From Pseudomonas laurylsulfativorans (GTDB taxonomy: Bacteria; Pseudomonadota; Gammaproteobacteria; Pseudomonadales; Pseudomonadaceae): a stretch of DNA of 64,000 nt. Both the position numbers and the translations under genes were made by a program. The notes beneath the pieces were generated by a model. That model saw only the letters and a list, made by a program, of their open reading frames with translations, was not told the origin of the DNA and did not search any database. Positions 1 through 8,305 of the stretch are shown one piece after another. The stretch spans positions 1,364,001 to 1,428,000 of the forward strand of contig NZ_MUJK01000001.1 in the NCBI RefSeq assembly GCF_002906155.1, in the 5' to 3' direction. The first letter of the stretch is position 1. Every line of letters begins with the position of its first letter.

Positions 1-1
1 C

Positions 2-250
2 TGGCAACTGGCGGAAGTGGACCATTACGACGGGCGCGGCCAACTGTGGCGCGTAGGCGAAGGACATGCCCAGCAGTACTACCACAAGCAGGTGCCCGGC
101 TACACCGCCGAAGCCCTCTACGACCTGCAATCGGGCCGCTACTCGGTGCTCGGGTTGAAAAACGAAGAGAAACGCAGCATTGAGTTCGGCGCCACGGCGT
201 CCGCCGCCAACTACACCCCGGCGGCGTTGCGTCAGGAAGGCATTCGCTGA
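2..250 (+). CDS. DUF1329 domain protein, C-terminal part (gene starts before the window)
   Basis: The reading frame is open from the first bases of the window and stops at TGA 248-250, so only about the last 82 residues are present. The stretch with WRVGEGHAQQYY, a Y-x-AEALYDL segment and SGRY followed by LGLKNEE resembles the C-terminus of DUF1329 proteins. These are exported proteins of unknown function, common in Pseudomonas and often linked to outer-membrane or lipid-related gene clusters. Nothing upstream is visible, so the operon context is unknown. A hairpin terminator follows about 30 bp after the stop. The family call rests on remembered C-terminal motifs only. Confidence 0.75.
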   Translation, partial: WQLAEVDHYDGRGQLWRVGEGHAQQYYHKQVPGYTAEALYDLQSGRYSVLGLKNEEKRSIEFGATASAANYTPAALRQEGIR

Positions 251-281
251 TTCGGACCCGCAAACGTCGTAGCACATGACC

Positions 282-329
282 GCTTGCCCTCGCAGGATGC
301 CCGGCACCCTTGCGGGGGCAATGCGTTTT
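282..329 (+). terminator. Intrinsic terminator after the DUF1329 gene
   Basis: TTGCCCTCGCA (284-294) pairs with TGCGGGGGCAA (311-321), an 11-bp stem with one G-U wobble. A short TTTT run follows at 326-329. It lies 30 bp after the stop of the upstream gene. Confidence 0.55.
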
Positions 330-459
330 ATCCGCTGACAAACGCCCATCACGTCCTTCCAGAAAGGGGAAGCCTCGAACGGACGACGCCATGAACGCGA
401 TAAATGAGCTATACCCGCTAATTCCCCCCATTGCAGTTCTTCAACTCAGGAGTTTGGCA

Positions 460-912
460 ATGAAGCTCAGAACCTCTCTGGCAGCACTCATGGTGGCGGC
501 AAGCCTTTTCGGCTGCACCACTTCATCGAACCACGGCGTGAACGTCACGTTGGTCGCCACCCGGCAAAACGCCGGTCAGATCGGCACCGTCACCTTGACC
601 GACTGGGACAAGAAAACCGGGCTCAGTTTCTTCATCAGCGGTGCTCCAACCGGGGTTACCCTGCCCCTGCGTCTTTACTCGTTCATCAATAACGGCAGCT
701 GCGAGCAACCCGGGTCAGTCGCCTACGCGATGAACGACACCGTCAACACCGAACGCCAACCCGTACGCGGCTGGTCTTTTACCAGAACCGCGCCTGTGCC
801 CTTGCAAACCCTGCTGGACGGCAAGTATTCGGTGGTCGTGCGAACGGCTTCGACCGATGGCAACGCCGATATCTTTTGCGGGGATATCAAGGCAACAGAG
901 CCGGTGAAATAG
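460..912 (+). CDS. Small exported lipoprotein of unknown function
   Basis: A 150-residue protein. The frame is open further upstream, but ATG 460 is preceded by CAGGAG at the right distance and begins a typical lipoprotein signal: MKLRTSLAALMVAASLFG then Cys19, a lipobox of LFGC type. The mature part has a few cysteines and a beta-strand-like pattern but no motif I recognise. It should sit in the membrane with a periplasmic body; Thr at +2 suggests outer-membrane sorting. It stands alone between a terminator and a hairpin. Function unknown; related small lipoproteins occur in other pseudomonads. Confidence 0.7.
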   Translation: MKLRTSLAALMVAASLFGCTTSSNHGVNVTLVATRQNAGQIGTVTLTDWDKKTGLSFFISGAPTGVTLPLRLYSFINNGSCEQPGSVAYAMNDTVNTERQPVRGWSFTRTAPVPLQTLLDGKYSVVVRTASTDGNADIFCGDIKATEPVK

Positions 913-945
913 CCGCGGCCATTGCAGGCCAGCCCGCGCCCCGGT

Positions 946-980
946 ACCGCTCGTGCCACCCGTTGTGCAGTACGAGCGGT
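946..980. terminator. Hairpin in the gap after the lipoprotein gene
   Basis: ACCGCTCGT (946-954) and ACGAGCGGT (972-980) form a perfect 9-bp inverted repeat with a 17-nt loop. It is placed 34 bp after the lipoprotein stop. No T-run follows, so it may end or protect the transcript rather than act as a classical terminator. Confidence 0.35.
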
Positions 981-1133
981 GGCGTCGGGTGAACGGAGCT
1001 GGCGACGACAGCGGCAACAACCGGTAACAAACCTGTCATTACTCACTGATAACGTCCTAGCGCTTTCCCGAACCGCATCCGTTCGATCTCCGATCGGCAG
1101 TTCCCCGTACCGGGCTTTGCCCAACCGCTCAAG

Positions 1134-2141
1134 GTGACACTTCAGGTGTACTCAAGCACGACGCGCAAGCAAATCATCATCAGATCCACCGACATGAGCT
1201 GCGACGACTTTGGTGCGTTGTTCTTGAACCTGTTCGGCAACCTTTACTCCGACTCTGCGCCGCCGCCCAAAAGCATCAGCATCGGCGGGGTCTACGGCAG
1301 GCACGAAGGTGTCAGCTTTCGTCGCATGCACTTTCACGGTGACTTCACGGTGGCTTTCCCCGCCCCCCTTGATGAAATCACCTTCGTCATTCCCACCGCC
1401 GGCAAGATCATCTTCAACCACGTCAGCGAGTCGGTTGGTTTCGCTCAGATCGGCCTGGCCATCGACAAGGCCGAGGTCCGCTCGGCGCGCTTTGTCGACA
1501 ATCATGCGCAGCACGGAATTTCGATCAGCCGGGCGCTGATCACCGAACGACTGTCGATGCTGCTCGGCAAGCCGATCCTGCAAAAAATCTGTTTTGAGCC
1601 CGTGGTGGATCTGAGCGTACCCGCCTTGCAGGGCATCAAGGCACTGGTGGACCTGGCCACCGGAACCGAGTTCGACCTGCTGATCAATACGGGCTCGCTG
1701 ATGCCTTCACGGCTTCGCGAGATGCTGGTCGACGCGGTGCTCGAAACCTGGCCGCACAACTTCACCGAAGCCCTTCAGCGCCCTTCTCCACTGATAGCGC
1801 CGCGACATGTGAAGCTGGCCGTCGAGTACATTCAGACGCATCCCGACCACCTGGCCAGCGGTAAGGAACTGGCGCAGTTGACCAACGTCAGCCTGCGCGC
1901 ATTGCAGGAGGGTTTTCAGCGTTTCATGGGCACGTCAATCGTTGCCTATCAGCGCCAGGTACGCCTGGAGCGCGCCTATGTCGCACTGTCCCAGGGTGTG
2001 TCGCCGTCGGTGACGGACGTGGCCTTGCAACACGGCTTCAGCAATGTCGGCCGGTTTTGCCAGTATTTCCAGAGTGCCTACGGCATCAGCCCCGCAGACG
2101 TGAGAAAGGGCCTGCGAACGCGGCCAATACCCGTCAATTGA
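1134..2141 (+). CDS. AraC-family transcriptional regulator
   Basis: A 335-residue regulator. The N-terminal two thirds match the ligand-sensing domain seen in AraC_binding_2-type activators (beta-rich, with PTAGKIIF). The C-terminal 100 residues form a double helix-turn-helix: ELAQLTNVSLRALQEGFQRF, then YQRQVRLERAY, VTDVALQHGFSNVGRFCQYF and the terminal YGISPADVRKG, all standard AraC landmarks. The GTG start at 1134 gives the longest product; an ATG at 1194 (MSCDDFG) is a possible alternative that still keeps both domains. No adjacent target operon is obvious: the gene ahead is a lipoprotein and REP elements follow. Such proteins usually activate a neighbouring or distant catabolic operon; the effector is unknown. 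Confidence 0.85.
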   Translation: MTLQVYSSTTRKQIIIRSTDMSCDDFGALFLNLFGNLYSDSAPPPKSISIGGVYGRHEGVSFRRMHFHGDFTVAFPAPLDEITFVIPTAGKIIFNHVSESVGFAQIGLAIDKAEVRSARFVDNHAQHGISISRALITERLSMLLGKPILQKICFEPVVDLSVPALQGIKALVDLATGTEFDLLINTGSLMPSRLREMLVDAVLETWPHNFTEALQRPSPLIAPRHVKLAVEYIQTHPDHLASGKELAQLTNVSLRALQEGFQRFMGTSIVAYQRQVRLERAYVALSQGVSPSVTDVALQHGFSNVGRFCQYFQSAYGISPADVRKGLRTRPIPVN

Positions 2142-2148
2142 GGATTTT

Positions 2149-2236
2149 TGGGAGCAAGCCTGCTCGCGAAAGCGGAGTGACATTCAACATCCAAGTCGAC
2201 TGACACGGCCTCTTCGCGAGCAGACTCGCTCCCACC
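2149..2236. repeat. REP doublet (GGGAGCAAGCCTGCTCGCGA type)
   Basis: Two head-to-head copies of the Pseudomonas REP palindrome lie at 2149-2175 and 2211-2236, each with a GCAAGC/GCTCGC-type stem, directly after the AraC stop codon. A second pair follows, so this 290-bp gap is nearly all REP sequence. Confidence 0.85.
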
Positions 2237-2280
2237 ATTGATTGGTGCCGAACACAATTCTCGCGTACGACAAAAAAACA

Positions 2281-2369
2281 CTGTGGCAGCGAGCTTGCTC
2301 GCGATGGCGTCGTCTCAGGCAATATGGATGTTGAATGCAACATCGCGATCGCGAGCAAGCTCGCACACA
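2281..2369. repeat. REP doublet (GCGAGCTTGCTCGC type)
   Basis: Inverted copies at 2281-2308 and 2341-2369. Together with the doublet at 2149 they form a four-copy cluster between the AraC gene and the convergent phosphatase-autotransporter gene. Confidence 0.85.
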
Positions 2370-2432
2370 TTCAATCCGTGTTGCCCACCCATCCTGCGTA
2401 ACACCGCTCCCACAGATTGCCTAAACTGTTCG

Positions 2433-4352
2433 TCAGAACAGATAACTGGCCTTCAGGCCGCCATTGAAGCCGTGGCTGTCGCCGCCACCGCTGGCGCCGA
2501 TTTGCGCACCCACGCTCCATGGGCCCAGGTTGGCCGTGACATTGACGCCACCGGTGAACTGGTCACGGTTGTCGAAGGCGGCTTGCTGTTCAATGTCCAG
2601 GCCCAGCAGGTGCCCTTCGCTGTCGATGTCCTGATCGCCCAACACATGCTCGTAGCCCACCTGCACGCCCGGCACCACCTGCCAGGCGCCCAGGGCGACC
2701 GGTGCAAATGTTGCGTTGAGGTTGGCCACCGCGCTCTTGCGGGTCTCGTGGATGCCGTCGACGTCCAGGGCCAGTTCGCTGCCTTTCTCCTGGAAACCCG
2801 ACAGGTTGACGTGGCTGACCCGCACGCCGAGGCTCGGCTCGAGGGTCACGCCGTTCACCGGAACACGGTAACCCAGTGCCAGGGTCGCGCCGGTCAGGTT
2901 GCCATGGCTGTCGCCCTTGGCCGTGCCCAGACCGCCGCCAAGTTCGCGCTTGCTCTCGTAATCGAGATAGCCGGCGCTGGCATTGGCATCCACAAACAGA
3001 CCTCGTTCCAGGCCGTTCGGTGCGAAGCGTGCGCCAACGCTGAAGAACGTCAGGTCGGTATCCGCCTCGCCACCTGCGCCACCGACATTGCCGCTGCTGT
3101 AGCCAAAGCCGGCATGGGCACTGAGCTGTTCGGAAAAGCGCTGGGTCAGGCCAATCATCATGCCCTGGCTATGCTCGTTGCTGCTGGAAGCCTGAGACGA
3201 ACCGTCGGTGCCCAGATACCCCGCCAGGGCGGTGCTCCACAGGCGATACTGCCCGGCCTTGAGGTCGATGCCGCTGGTGAAGGGCGCGGCAGCCTGTTCG
3301 ATCATCGCGCCCTGGCGCAGCAGATAGCTGGCAGCGTCGGCGTGCACCTGACCGCCGACAGTAGACTCGACGCCGCCGAGGCTGCCCGCATCAATGGCCG
3401 ACTGCAGGTAGTAGTTGTAGGCGCTGTAGGTGCCCGACAGGTTGCTGTTCTGCAGTTGTTGCAACAACTGCGCGCCGGCCGCGGCGTTGCCCGCCAGGTC
3501 CGCAGCGCCAGGCAAGCTGTTGTAGAACACCATCTTGCCGCGCAACACGTAGATGGTTTCCTGAGACAGGCCGAGACCTTCCTTGAGGTAGTTGTCCATC
3601 GTGCCGTACTGCGCGGTCACCTGGTCCAGGCCCGCTTGCAGGTAACTGGCATCCACACCGATCAGCGGCCCATAGATGGTCGCCAGGCTCGGTGGCAACG
3701 CCGCCAAAGTCGCCTGGATACGCGCAGCGGTGTAGTCGTTGGTCGCCAGGTAGTTGCTCATGATGGTGGCATCGTCGACCCCGGCGATGCTTTGCAGCAC
3801 AGCGGCGGTCCAGCCCGTACGGTCCTTGCCGGCGGTGCAATGGAACAGCGCGGCACCGTCGACCGTCGCCAGTTCATTGAACAGCTGGTTGAACTCGCTG
3901 CGCATCCCCGCGTTCCTGACGAAATCACGGTTGGTGTCCTGCATCATCGCAATGGCTTCGGTGGCGCTATGAAACGCGATGTTGGTGATGTTCGCGCCAG
4001 ACGTTGAGCCGCCGATGATGTCGATGTTGGTGTACGTCGCGCCCGTGGGCATCGTGTCGGGCGTGGCGGCGATCTCGGTGGGCGTGCGCAGGTCGTAGAC
4101 CGCCTTGATGCCCACACCATTGAGGGTCGCCAGATCCGCCGCCGACGGGGTCAGCGCATTGGAGCGATAAAACACTCCGCCCCGCATTGTGCCGTCATTG
4201 GCCGTGGTATAGGCGGTGGTGAGACCTGCGACATCGCGGAAGTTGTCGATGCTCTTCAGGCGTGGCGTGTTGAGGGGGACAGTCTCGGCAGCCTGGGCGG
4301 CGGCGATGGACAGGCTCAAAACAGACAGCGAACACACAAGTCGTTGGAACAC
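2433..4352 (-). CDS. Tyrosine-phosphatase passenger fused to an autotransporter beta-barrel
   Basis: A 639-residue protein with a signal peptide ending near AAAQAA (about residue 22). Residues 30-330 form a PTP-like domain of the Y_phosphatase3 kind: NFRDVAGL near 37, DLRTPTE near 87-93, and the active-site loop HCTAGKDRTG at 171-180 with Cys172 and Arg178 (HCx5R). Residues from about 345 to the end resemble a type V autotransporter barrel: alternating strands, the linker SGIDLKAGQYRLW, and a terminal aromatic LKASYLF. The protein should therefore place or release a phosphatase at the cell surface. The barrel is shorter than in large adhesins and there is no long beta-helical passenger. Monocistronic, ahead of a REP cluster and behind a terminator. 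The substrate (protein phosphotyrosine, phosphoinositide or another phosphoester) cannot be read from the sequence. Confidence 0.88.
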   Translation of the reverse strand: MFQRLVCSLSVLSLSIAAAQAAETVPLNTPRLKSIDNFRDVAGLTTAYTTANDGTMRGGVFYRSNALTPSAADLATLNGVGIKAVYDLRTPTEIAATPDTMPTGATYTNIDIIGGSTSGANITNIAFHSATEAIAMMQDTNRDFVRNAGMRSEFNQLFNELATVDGAALFHCTAGKDRTGWTAAVLQSIAGVDDATIMSNYLATNDYTAARIQATLAALPPSLATIYGPLIGVDASYLQAGLDQVTAQYGTMDNYLKEGLGLSQETIYVLRGKMVFYNSLPGAADLAGNAAAGAQLLQQLQNSNLSGTYSAYNYYLQSAIDAGSLGGVESTVGGQVHADAASYLLRQGAMIEQAAAPFTSGIDLKAGQYRLWSTALAGYLGTDGSSQASSSNEHSQGMMIGLTQRFSEQLSAHAGFGYSSGNVGGAGGEADTDLTFFSVGARFAPNGLERGLFVDANASAGYLDYESKRELGGGLGTAKGDSHGNLTGATLALGYRVPVNGVTLEPSLGVRVSHVNLSGFQEKGSELALDVDGIHETRKSAVANLNATFAPVALGAWQVVPGVQVGYEHVLGDQDIDSEGHLLGLDIEQQAAFDNRDQFTGGVNVTANLGPWSVGAQIGASGGGDSHGFNGGLKASYLF

Positions 4353-4574
4353 AGTGCAGCCTCATTGGAATAGCGTTGGGCTGACTAATATCTACGCTGA
4401 ATCGGCGCTGAACATGACAAAACGCCTGCGGACGCAAATCACTGCGCGATGTGTCCGGGTGGCTCGTTTTCTGTCCATGTAATGCCCGTTATGCGACCAG
4501 TTTTGCTGCCGCAAACCACTGATATGCCGGATGGGAAACGTGCCGGGCAATGTCCCGCGATCAAATTCAAGGTG

Positions 4575-4602
4575 CAAAAAACCGCTTTTCAGCGGTTTTT
4601 TG
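4575..4602 (-). terminator. Bidirectional-looking intrinsic terminator
   Basis: A-run, CCGC, loop TTTTCA, GCGG, T-run at 4576-4601. On the minus strand it follows the Gly-rich gene (stop at 4636) and insulates it from the phosphatase-autotransporter gene. Confidence 0.75.
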
Positions 4603-4635
4603 GCTTTTCAAAAACTGATTTCTACAACCGTGAAC

Positions 4636-5124
4636 TCAATGGGTTTTCTTCGAGCTCGACAGTCCGGCTTTACTCAAGCCTTTGGTGTTGTGATCACCGG
4701 GCGTCGAGCCCGAAATAGCCCTGGCCTTGGCGATGCCGCGGGTATCTTTGGAATGGGCGAGTCCTGAGGTCGTGGTGCCATGACCATTATCATCATTGCG
4801 CTCACTGCCGTAATGGTTGCCGCTCAGGCCATGATCACGAACAGACTTGCCGGCATGGTCACTGTCCAGCCCGTTGCCGCGACCGTTGCTGCCGGAGTGG
4901 CCTGTACCGGCATGCCCGCCACCCACACCGCCGCCGTGGCCACCGCCATTTCCGCCACCGTTTCCGCCACCACCGCCGCCACCGTTTCCACCGCCGTTTC
5001 CGCCACCGCCGTCCTTCGCGTATGCGGAACCCATGATCGACAGGCCATCAGGCAGTAAAGGGGCGGCTGCAAGCATCATGGCGCATGACATTACAGCAAC
5101 GAGACTCTTGTTTTTGAAAAGCAT
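4636..5124 (-). CDS. Exported glycine-rich protein
   Basis: A 162-residue protein. Residues 1 to about 36 look like a signal peptide (hydrophobic core, SAYAKD cleavage region). Next comes a low-complexity segment of Gly with Asn and His (GGGNGGG units, residues about 38-80), then a Ser/His/Asp/Gly-rich tail ending in SSSKKTH. No catalytic motif is seen. His- and Gly-rich exported proteins may bind metals or form flexible envelope material, but that is inference. The start ATG lies behind a CCTACGGAAG region (plus-strand complement). It is followed on the same strand by a terminator, and a second small exported Asn/Gly-rich gene lies upstream. Confidence 0.7.
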   Translation of the reverse strand: MLFKNKSLVAVMSCAMMLAAAPLLPDGLSIMGSAYAKDGGGGNGGGNGGGGGGGNGGGNGGGHGGGVGGGHAGTGHSGSNGRGNGLDSDHAGKSVRDHGLSGNHYGSERNDDNGHGTTTSGLAHSKDTRGIAKARAISGSTPGDHNTKGLSKAGLSSSKKTH

Positions 5125-5212
5125 GATTGCTTCCGTAGGAGGTTGATATCGCGTGGCTTATGACGCGATATCCCTCAAACAGTTCAAGCTCGACGACAGG
5201 TGGCTGCACACA

Positions 5213-5659
5213 TCAATCGAACGCACCGTTGAGAATTTCATAAACCAGCCCGGTGGCCAGCGCGACCAGGATCAAATCCGTGCCGACTTGCTGCCACTCG
5301 TAACCGTCATAGTGGGGCAGCCTGCCGACCAGTCGACCATCCAGCTTTTTGGCGATGCCAGGTGGAAGCGGCTTGCCCCGGGCAAGGTTCTTTTGAATAC
5401 CCGGTGGTAACGCAGGGCCGGGGCTCCAGTAGCCCGTATTCACGCCGATGATCTCGAGCACGCTGCCGCGATTGATGCTGGGGCCATTACTCCAGTCCCC
5501 GCCGCCGGAATTCTTGTTTTTGTTGCCATGACTCCCCTGGTTGCCATGGCTTGCCTTCCCGTTGCCCTGGCCGTTACCTGGATCAGCCAGCGCAGTCACT
5601 GAGCCGCTGACCAAGGCCAAACAGGTGATTGCTGCAATCAACGATCGAGACTTGAACAT
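5213..5659 (-). CDS. CigR/RcnB-family exported protein
   Basis: A 148-residue protein: signal peptide to about residue 25 (VTALADPG), a Gly/Asn/His/Lys-rich linker (residues 26-60), then a compact C-terminal domain. That domain contains LPPGIQKNLARGKPLPPGIAKKLD, LPHYDGYEW and a hydrophobic tail segment TDLILVALATGLVYEIL. The paired LPPGI-K-L motifs and the Y-W-Q-x-G-D-L-I-x-V ending are those of RcnB-like proteins annotated in Pseudomonas as CigR family. Salmonella CigR is an anti-virulence factor, but a role here is not implied. The terminal hydrophobic stretch may be a membrane anchor. The neighbouring Gly-rich exported gene is in the same orientation with an 88-bp gap. Confidence 0.78.
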   Translation of the reverse strand: MFKSRSLIAAITCLALVSGSVTALADPGNGQGNGKASHGNQGSHGNKNKNSGGGDWSNGPSINRGSVLEIIGVNTGYWSPGPALPPGIQKNLARGKPLPPGIAKKLDGRLVGRLPHYDGYEWQQVGTDLILVALATGLVYEILNGAFD

Positions 5660-5975
5660 GAGTCGTTCCTTCTTGGCGGGAATATTCCCTGAAATTTAGA
5701 CGCCATTGACGAAGTTGGTTCCATCGAGTCACCGACCGCCAAACCGACTACGCTCATCCGCTCGAAGCGTTGCAGGCGTTTAGCGAAGATGGGGCATCTT
5801 CAGTGTATGCAACTCACTGCGCCTCTGTGGAGAGATCGCCATGATCCGCCCCCTTCTGGCCCGCCTTCAGATATCCATAACGACGACCTACGCAACCAGG
5901 GCAGTGCCGTGACGCCTTGATAGAACGGCCTCAAATCGGTCAATTCAAGCCCGATTGCATGATCTTTGGGCGCAT

Positions 5976-6012
5976 AAAAAAATCCGATGCCTGAATGGGC
6001 ATCGGATTTTTT
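5976..6012 (-). terminator. Intrinsic terminator of puuR
   Basis: ATCCGATGCC (5982-5991) pairs with GGCATCGGAT (5998-6007), flanked by A- and T-runs. On the minus strand it comes 55 bp after the stop of the puuR-like gene. The rest of the 5660-6066 gap shows no gene I can support. Confidence 0.85.
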
Positions 6013-6066
6013 ATCATCCACGGTCAATGCAGACTCAGCGAGCAGCCGAATCACGCCTGGTCGTCA

Positions 6067-6615
6067 TCAGAAGTTCGCCGGCGTATTCGCGCTGATAATC
6101 TCCGCCTCATCCGCCCCGATATTGCGAAACCGATGCGGCAAGGTCGTCGGGAAGTAATAGCCATCTCCGGCGTTCAGCACACTCACCTGACCATCCACGG
6201 TCAATTCAACCGTGCCGCGCGTCACCAACCCACACTCCTCGCCTTCGGAATGCACGATCGGCTCTTCGCCGGAACTGGCGCCCGGCGCGTATTGCTCGCG
6301 CAACAGACGCATCTGCCGGCTTGGCACGGAGGCGCCGATCAGCAGCAGGCGCAGGCCATGGCGGCCGAGGTCGGGCTGTTCGCTGGCGCGGAAGACGTAT
6401 TGGTGTTCGCGGGGCGGCTGATCGAAGGTGAAGAAGTCGGCCAGGGACATGGGGATGCCCTCCAGCAATTTCTTCAGGGAGCTGACGGAAGGACTGACCC
6501 GATTCTGTTCGATCAGGGAGATGGTTGCATTGGTGACGCCGCTACGCCGGGCCAGCTCGCGCTGGGACAGTTTGTAGCTTTCGCGTACTAATTTGAGTCG
6601 TGAGCCCGTGTCCAT
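6067..6615 (-). CDS. puuR: PuuR/PauR-type regulator of polyamine catabolism (HTH-cupin)
   Basis: A 182-residue XRE-cupin regulator. Residues 1-60 carry the helix-turn-helix (LVRESYKLSQRELARRSGVTNATISLIEQNRVSPSVSS is split over two helices and a turn), and residues 105-180 a small cupin (HSEGEECG, then GDGYYFPTTLPHRFRN). This matches E. coli PuuR and Pseudomonas PauR, which repress gamma-glutamyl-polyamine catabolic genes and are relieved by putrescine. ATG 6615 is chosen because AAGG precedes it and family proteins start with M-D-x-G-x-R-L-K-L-x-R; the frame continues upstream without homology. It lies downstream of puuB, separated by a REP pair and a terminator, and has its own terminator. 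Confidence 0.88.
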   Translation of the reverse strand: MDTGSRLKLVRESYKLSQRELARRSGVTNATISLIEQNRVSPSVSSLKKLLEGIPMSLADFFTFDQPPREHQYVFRASEQPDLGRHGLRLLLIGASVPSRQMRLLREQYAPGASSGEEPIVHSEGEECGLVTRGTVELTVDGQVSVLNAGDGYYFPTTLPHRFRNIGADEAEIISANTPANF

Positions 6616-6789
6616 GACAGCCTTATGTGCGTACCGCTTAAGGGTAATGGGGGTGGAGAGCAGGCGCGGATCACGCCGTTTTCCGGTCCCGGAAACGTGA
6701 AAGGCGGCTATTAAATCACGTTTGTTCGTAATGCTCAGCAGGTTCGATAAACGGCTGGATAAATAGCCATTCGCCATGAAGTTGCACAA

Positions 6790-6882
6790 CCTGTGGGAGC
6801 GGGCTTGCTCGCGAAAGCGGTGTATCAGGCGACATCTACTTTGGCTGATATGGCCTCATCGCTAGCAAGCTAGCTCCTACAG
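6790..6882. repeat. REP doublet
   Basis: Inverted copies at 6790-6820 and 6855-6882 (the second with GCTAGCAAGCTAGC instead of GCGAGC...) between puuR and puuB. With the puuB terminator it fills most of the 338-bp gap 6616-6953; the puuR promoter should lie in 6616-6790. Confidence 0.85.
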
Positions 6883-6904
6883 GGGACGGCGGTGTTTCAG
6901 GTGT

Positions 6905-6943
6905 TAAAAAGCCGGCGGCACCTTTTGGGGAGATGCCGCCGGC
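6905..6943 (-). terminator. Intrinsic terminator of the puuA-puuC-puuB transcript
   Basis: GCCGGCGGCA (6911-6920) and TGCCGCCGGC (6934-6943) form a perfect 10-bp stem. On the minus strand it is followed by TTTTT, 11 bp after the puuB stop. Confidence 0.9.
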
Positions 6944-6953
6944 GAGGTAAAGC

Positions 6954-8252
6954 TTAGATGCCGAAACGGTCGCGCAGCGAGTAGTACAAGGCGCCGAGGG
7001 CGGTCAGCGGCGCCGAGAAGGTGCGCCCGCCGATCATTGGCATGTGCGGCAGCGAGGCAAAGGCGTCGAAGCGCTCGGCGTCGCCACGGATCATTTCCGA
7101 GATCAGTTTGCCGGCCAGGTGCGAGCAAGTGACGCCGTGGCCGCTGTAGCCCTGCATGTAGTAGGCGTTTTTCTCGATACGGCCGAATTGCGGCATGCGC
7201 GACATGGTCAGCAAGAAGTTGCCGGTCCAGCGGTAGTCGATCTTCACGTCCTTGAGTTGCGGGAAGGTCTTGAGGATCTTCGGGCGAATCAGTTGCTCGA
7301 TGTCATCCGGCTCACGTGCGCCGTAGACCACGCCACCACCGTACAGCAGGCGGTTGTCAGCGGTCAGGCGGTAGTAGTCGAGCAGGTAGTTGCAGTCTTC
7401 GACGCAGTAGTTGTTCTTGATCAGGCTACGCGCTTGCTGCTCCGACAACGGCTCGGTGACGACGATCTGCGAACCGCACGGCATGCTCTTGCTGGTCACG
7501 CGGTTGTCCAGGCCTTGCGGCAGGTAGGCGTTACCGGCGATCAGCAGGTACTTGGCCTTCACCACGCCTTTGGCGGTGCGCACGGTGATCGGCTCGCCGT
7601 AGGTGATTTCCACCGCCGCCGATTGCTCGTAGATCTTGCCGCCCAGGCCAATGATCGCCGAAGCCTCACCGAGGGCCAGGTTCAGCGGGTGAATGTGCCC
7701 GCCTTGCATATCCAGCAGGCCGCCGACGTAGGCGTCGGAACCGACTTCGCGCTTGATGTCGGCCGCGTCGAGCATTTTCAGGTTCTTGTTGCCGTAGCGT
7801 TCCCAGCTCTTCTTCTGCTCGGCCAGGCCCTTGAGTTGCTTCTTGTTCATCGCCGCGAAAATGCCGCCGGGACGGTAATCGCACTGGATGTCGTAGTGCT
7901 GTATGCGCTGACGAATGATGTCGGCGCCTTCGAAGATCATGCTGCCGAGGACTTCGGCGGTCTTGTCGCCGTAGCGCTCTTCAATGACATCGACGTCGCG
8001 GCTGTAGGAGTTGACCAGTTGGCCGCCGTTGCGACCGCTGGCACCGAAGCCGACTTTGGCCGCTTCCAGCACGGTCACGCTGTAGCCCGCTTCGGCAAGG
8101 AATAGCGCCGAGGACAGGCCGGTGTAGCCAGCGCCGATCACGCAGACGTCACAGTCCACGGCCCCTTCCAGCACCGGGAAATCGCCGGTGAAGTTACGGG
8201 TGGCGGCGTAGTAGCTGTTTACATGCGTTTGTTTAACAGAGTCTTGTTTCAT
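6954..8252 (-). CDS. puuB: Gamma-glutamylputrescine oxidase-type FAD oxidoreductase
   Basis: A 432-residue DAO-family flavoprotein. The Rossmann fingerprint DVCVIGAGYTGLSSALFLAEAG sits near residue 38, followed by the FAD-contacting GFGASGRNGGQ near 70, and a C-terminal YSGHGVTCSHLAGKL motif that closes the FAD site. In the Puu/Pau pathway this enzyme oxidises gamma-glutamylputrescine (or another glutamylated polyamine) to the aldehyde with release of ammonia and H2O2. ATG 8252 is preceded by GGAG, and family proteins begin near here; the longer open frame runs into the upstream gene. It lies 53 bp after puuC in the same direction and ends at a strong terminator. The exact polyamine preference cannot be read from the sequence. 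Confidence 0.88.
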   Translation of the reverse strand: MKQDSVKQTHVNSYYAATRNFTGDFPVLEGAVDCDVCVIGAGYTGLSSALFLAEAGYSVTVLEAAKVGFGASGRNGGQLVNSYSRDVDVIEERYGDKTAEVLGSMIFEGADIIRQRIQHYDIQCDYRPGGIFAAMNKKQLKGLAEQKKSWERYGNKNLKMLDAADIKREVGSDAYVGGLLDMQGGHIHPLNLALGEASAIIGLGGKIYEQSAAVEITYGEPITVRTAKGVVKAKYLLIAGNAYLPQGLDNRVTSKSMPCGSQIVVTEPLSEQQARSLIKNNYCVEDCNYLLDYYRLTADNRLLYGGGVVYGAREPDDIEQLIRPKILKTFPQLKDVKIDYRWTGNFLLTMSRMPQFGRIEKNAYYMQGYSGHGVTCSHLAGKLISEMIRGDAERFDAFASLPHMPMIGGRTFSAPLTALGALYYSLRDRFGI

Positions 8253-8305
8253 AGGTTTCTCCGATGGCCGCCGGCAACGTGCCGGCGACCGCCGTTTAAA
8301 AGGTG

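Noticed and set aside
2238..4007. Plus-strand ORF of 589 codons opposite the phosphatase-autotransporter gene
   Set aside because: It is the antisense of a clear coding gene in high-GC DNA, has no recognisable domain, and begins inside REP sequence.
4980..5030. Tandem CCACCGCC-like repeats
   Set aside because: These are codons of the Gly-rich protein on the other strand, not a CRISPR or regulatory array.
5800..6054. Minus-strand ORF of 84 codons
   Set aside because: It runs through the puuR terminator, has no ribosome site and no recognisable domain.
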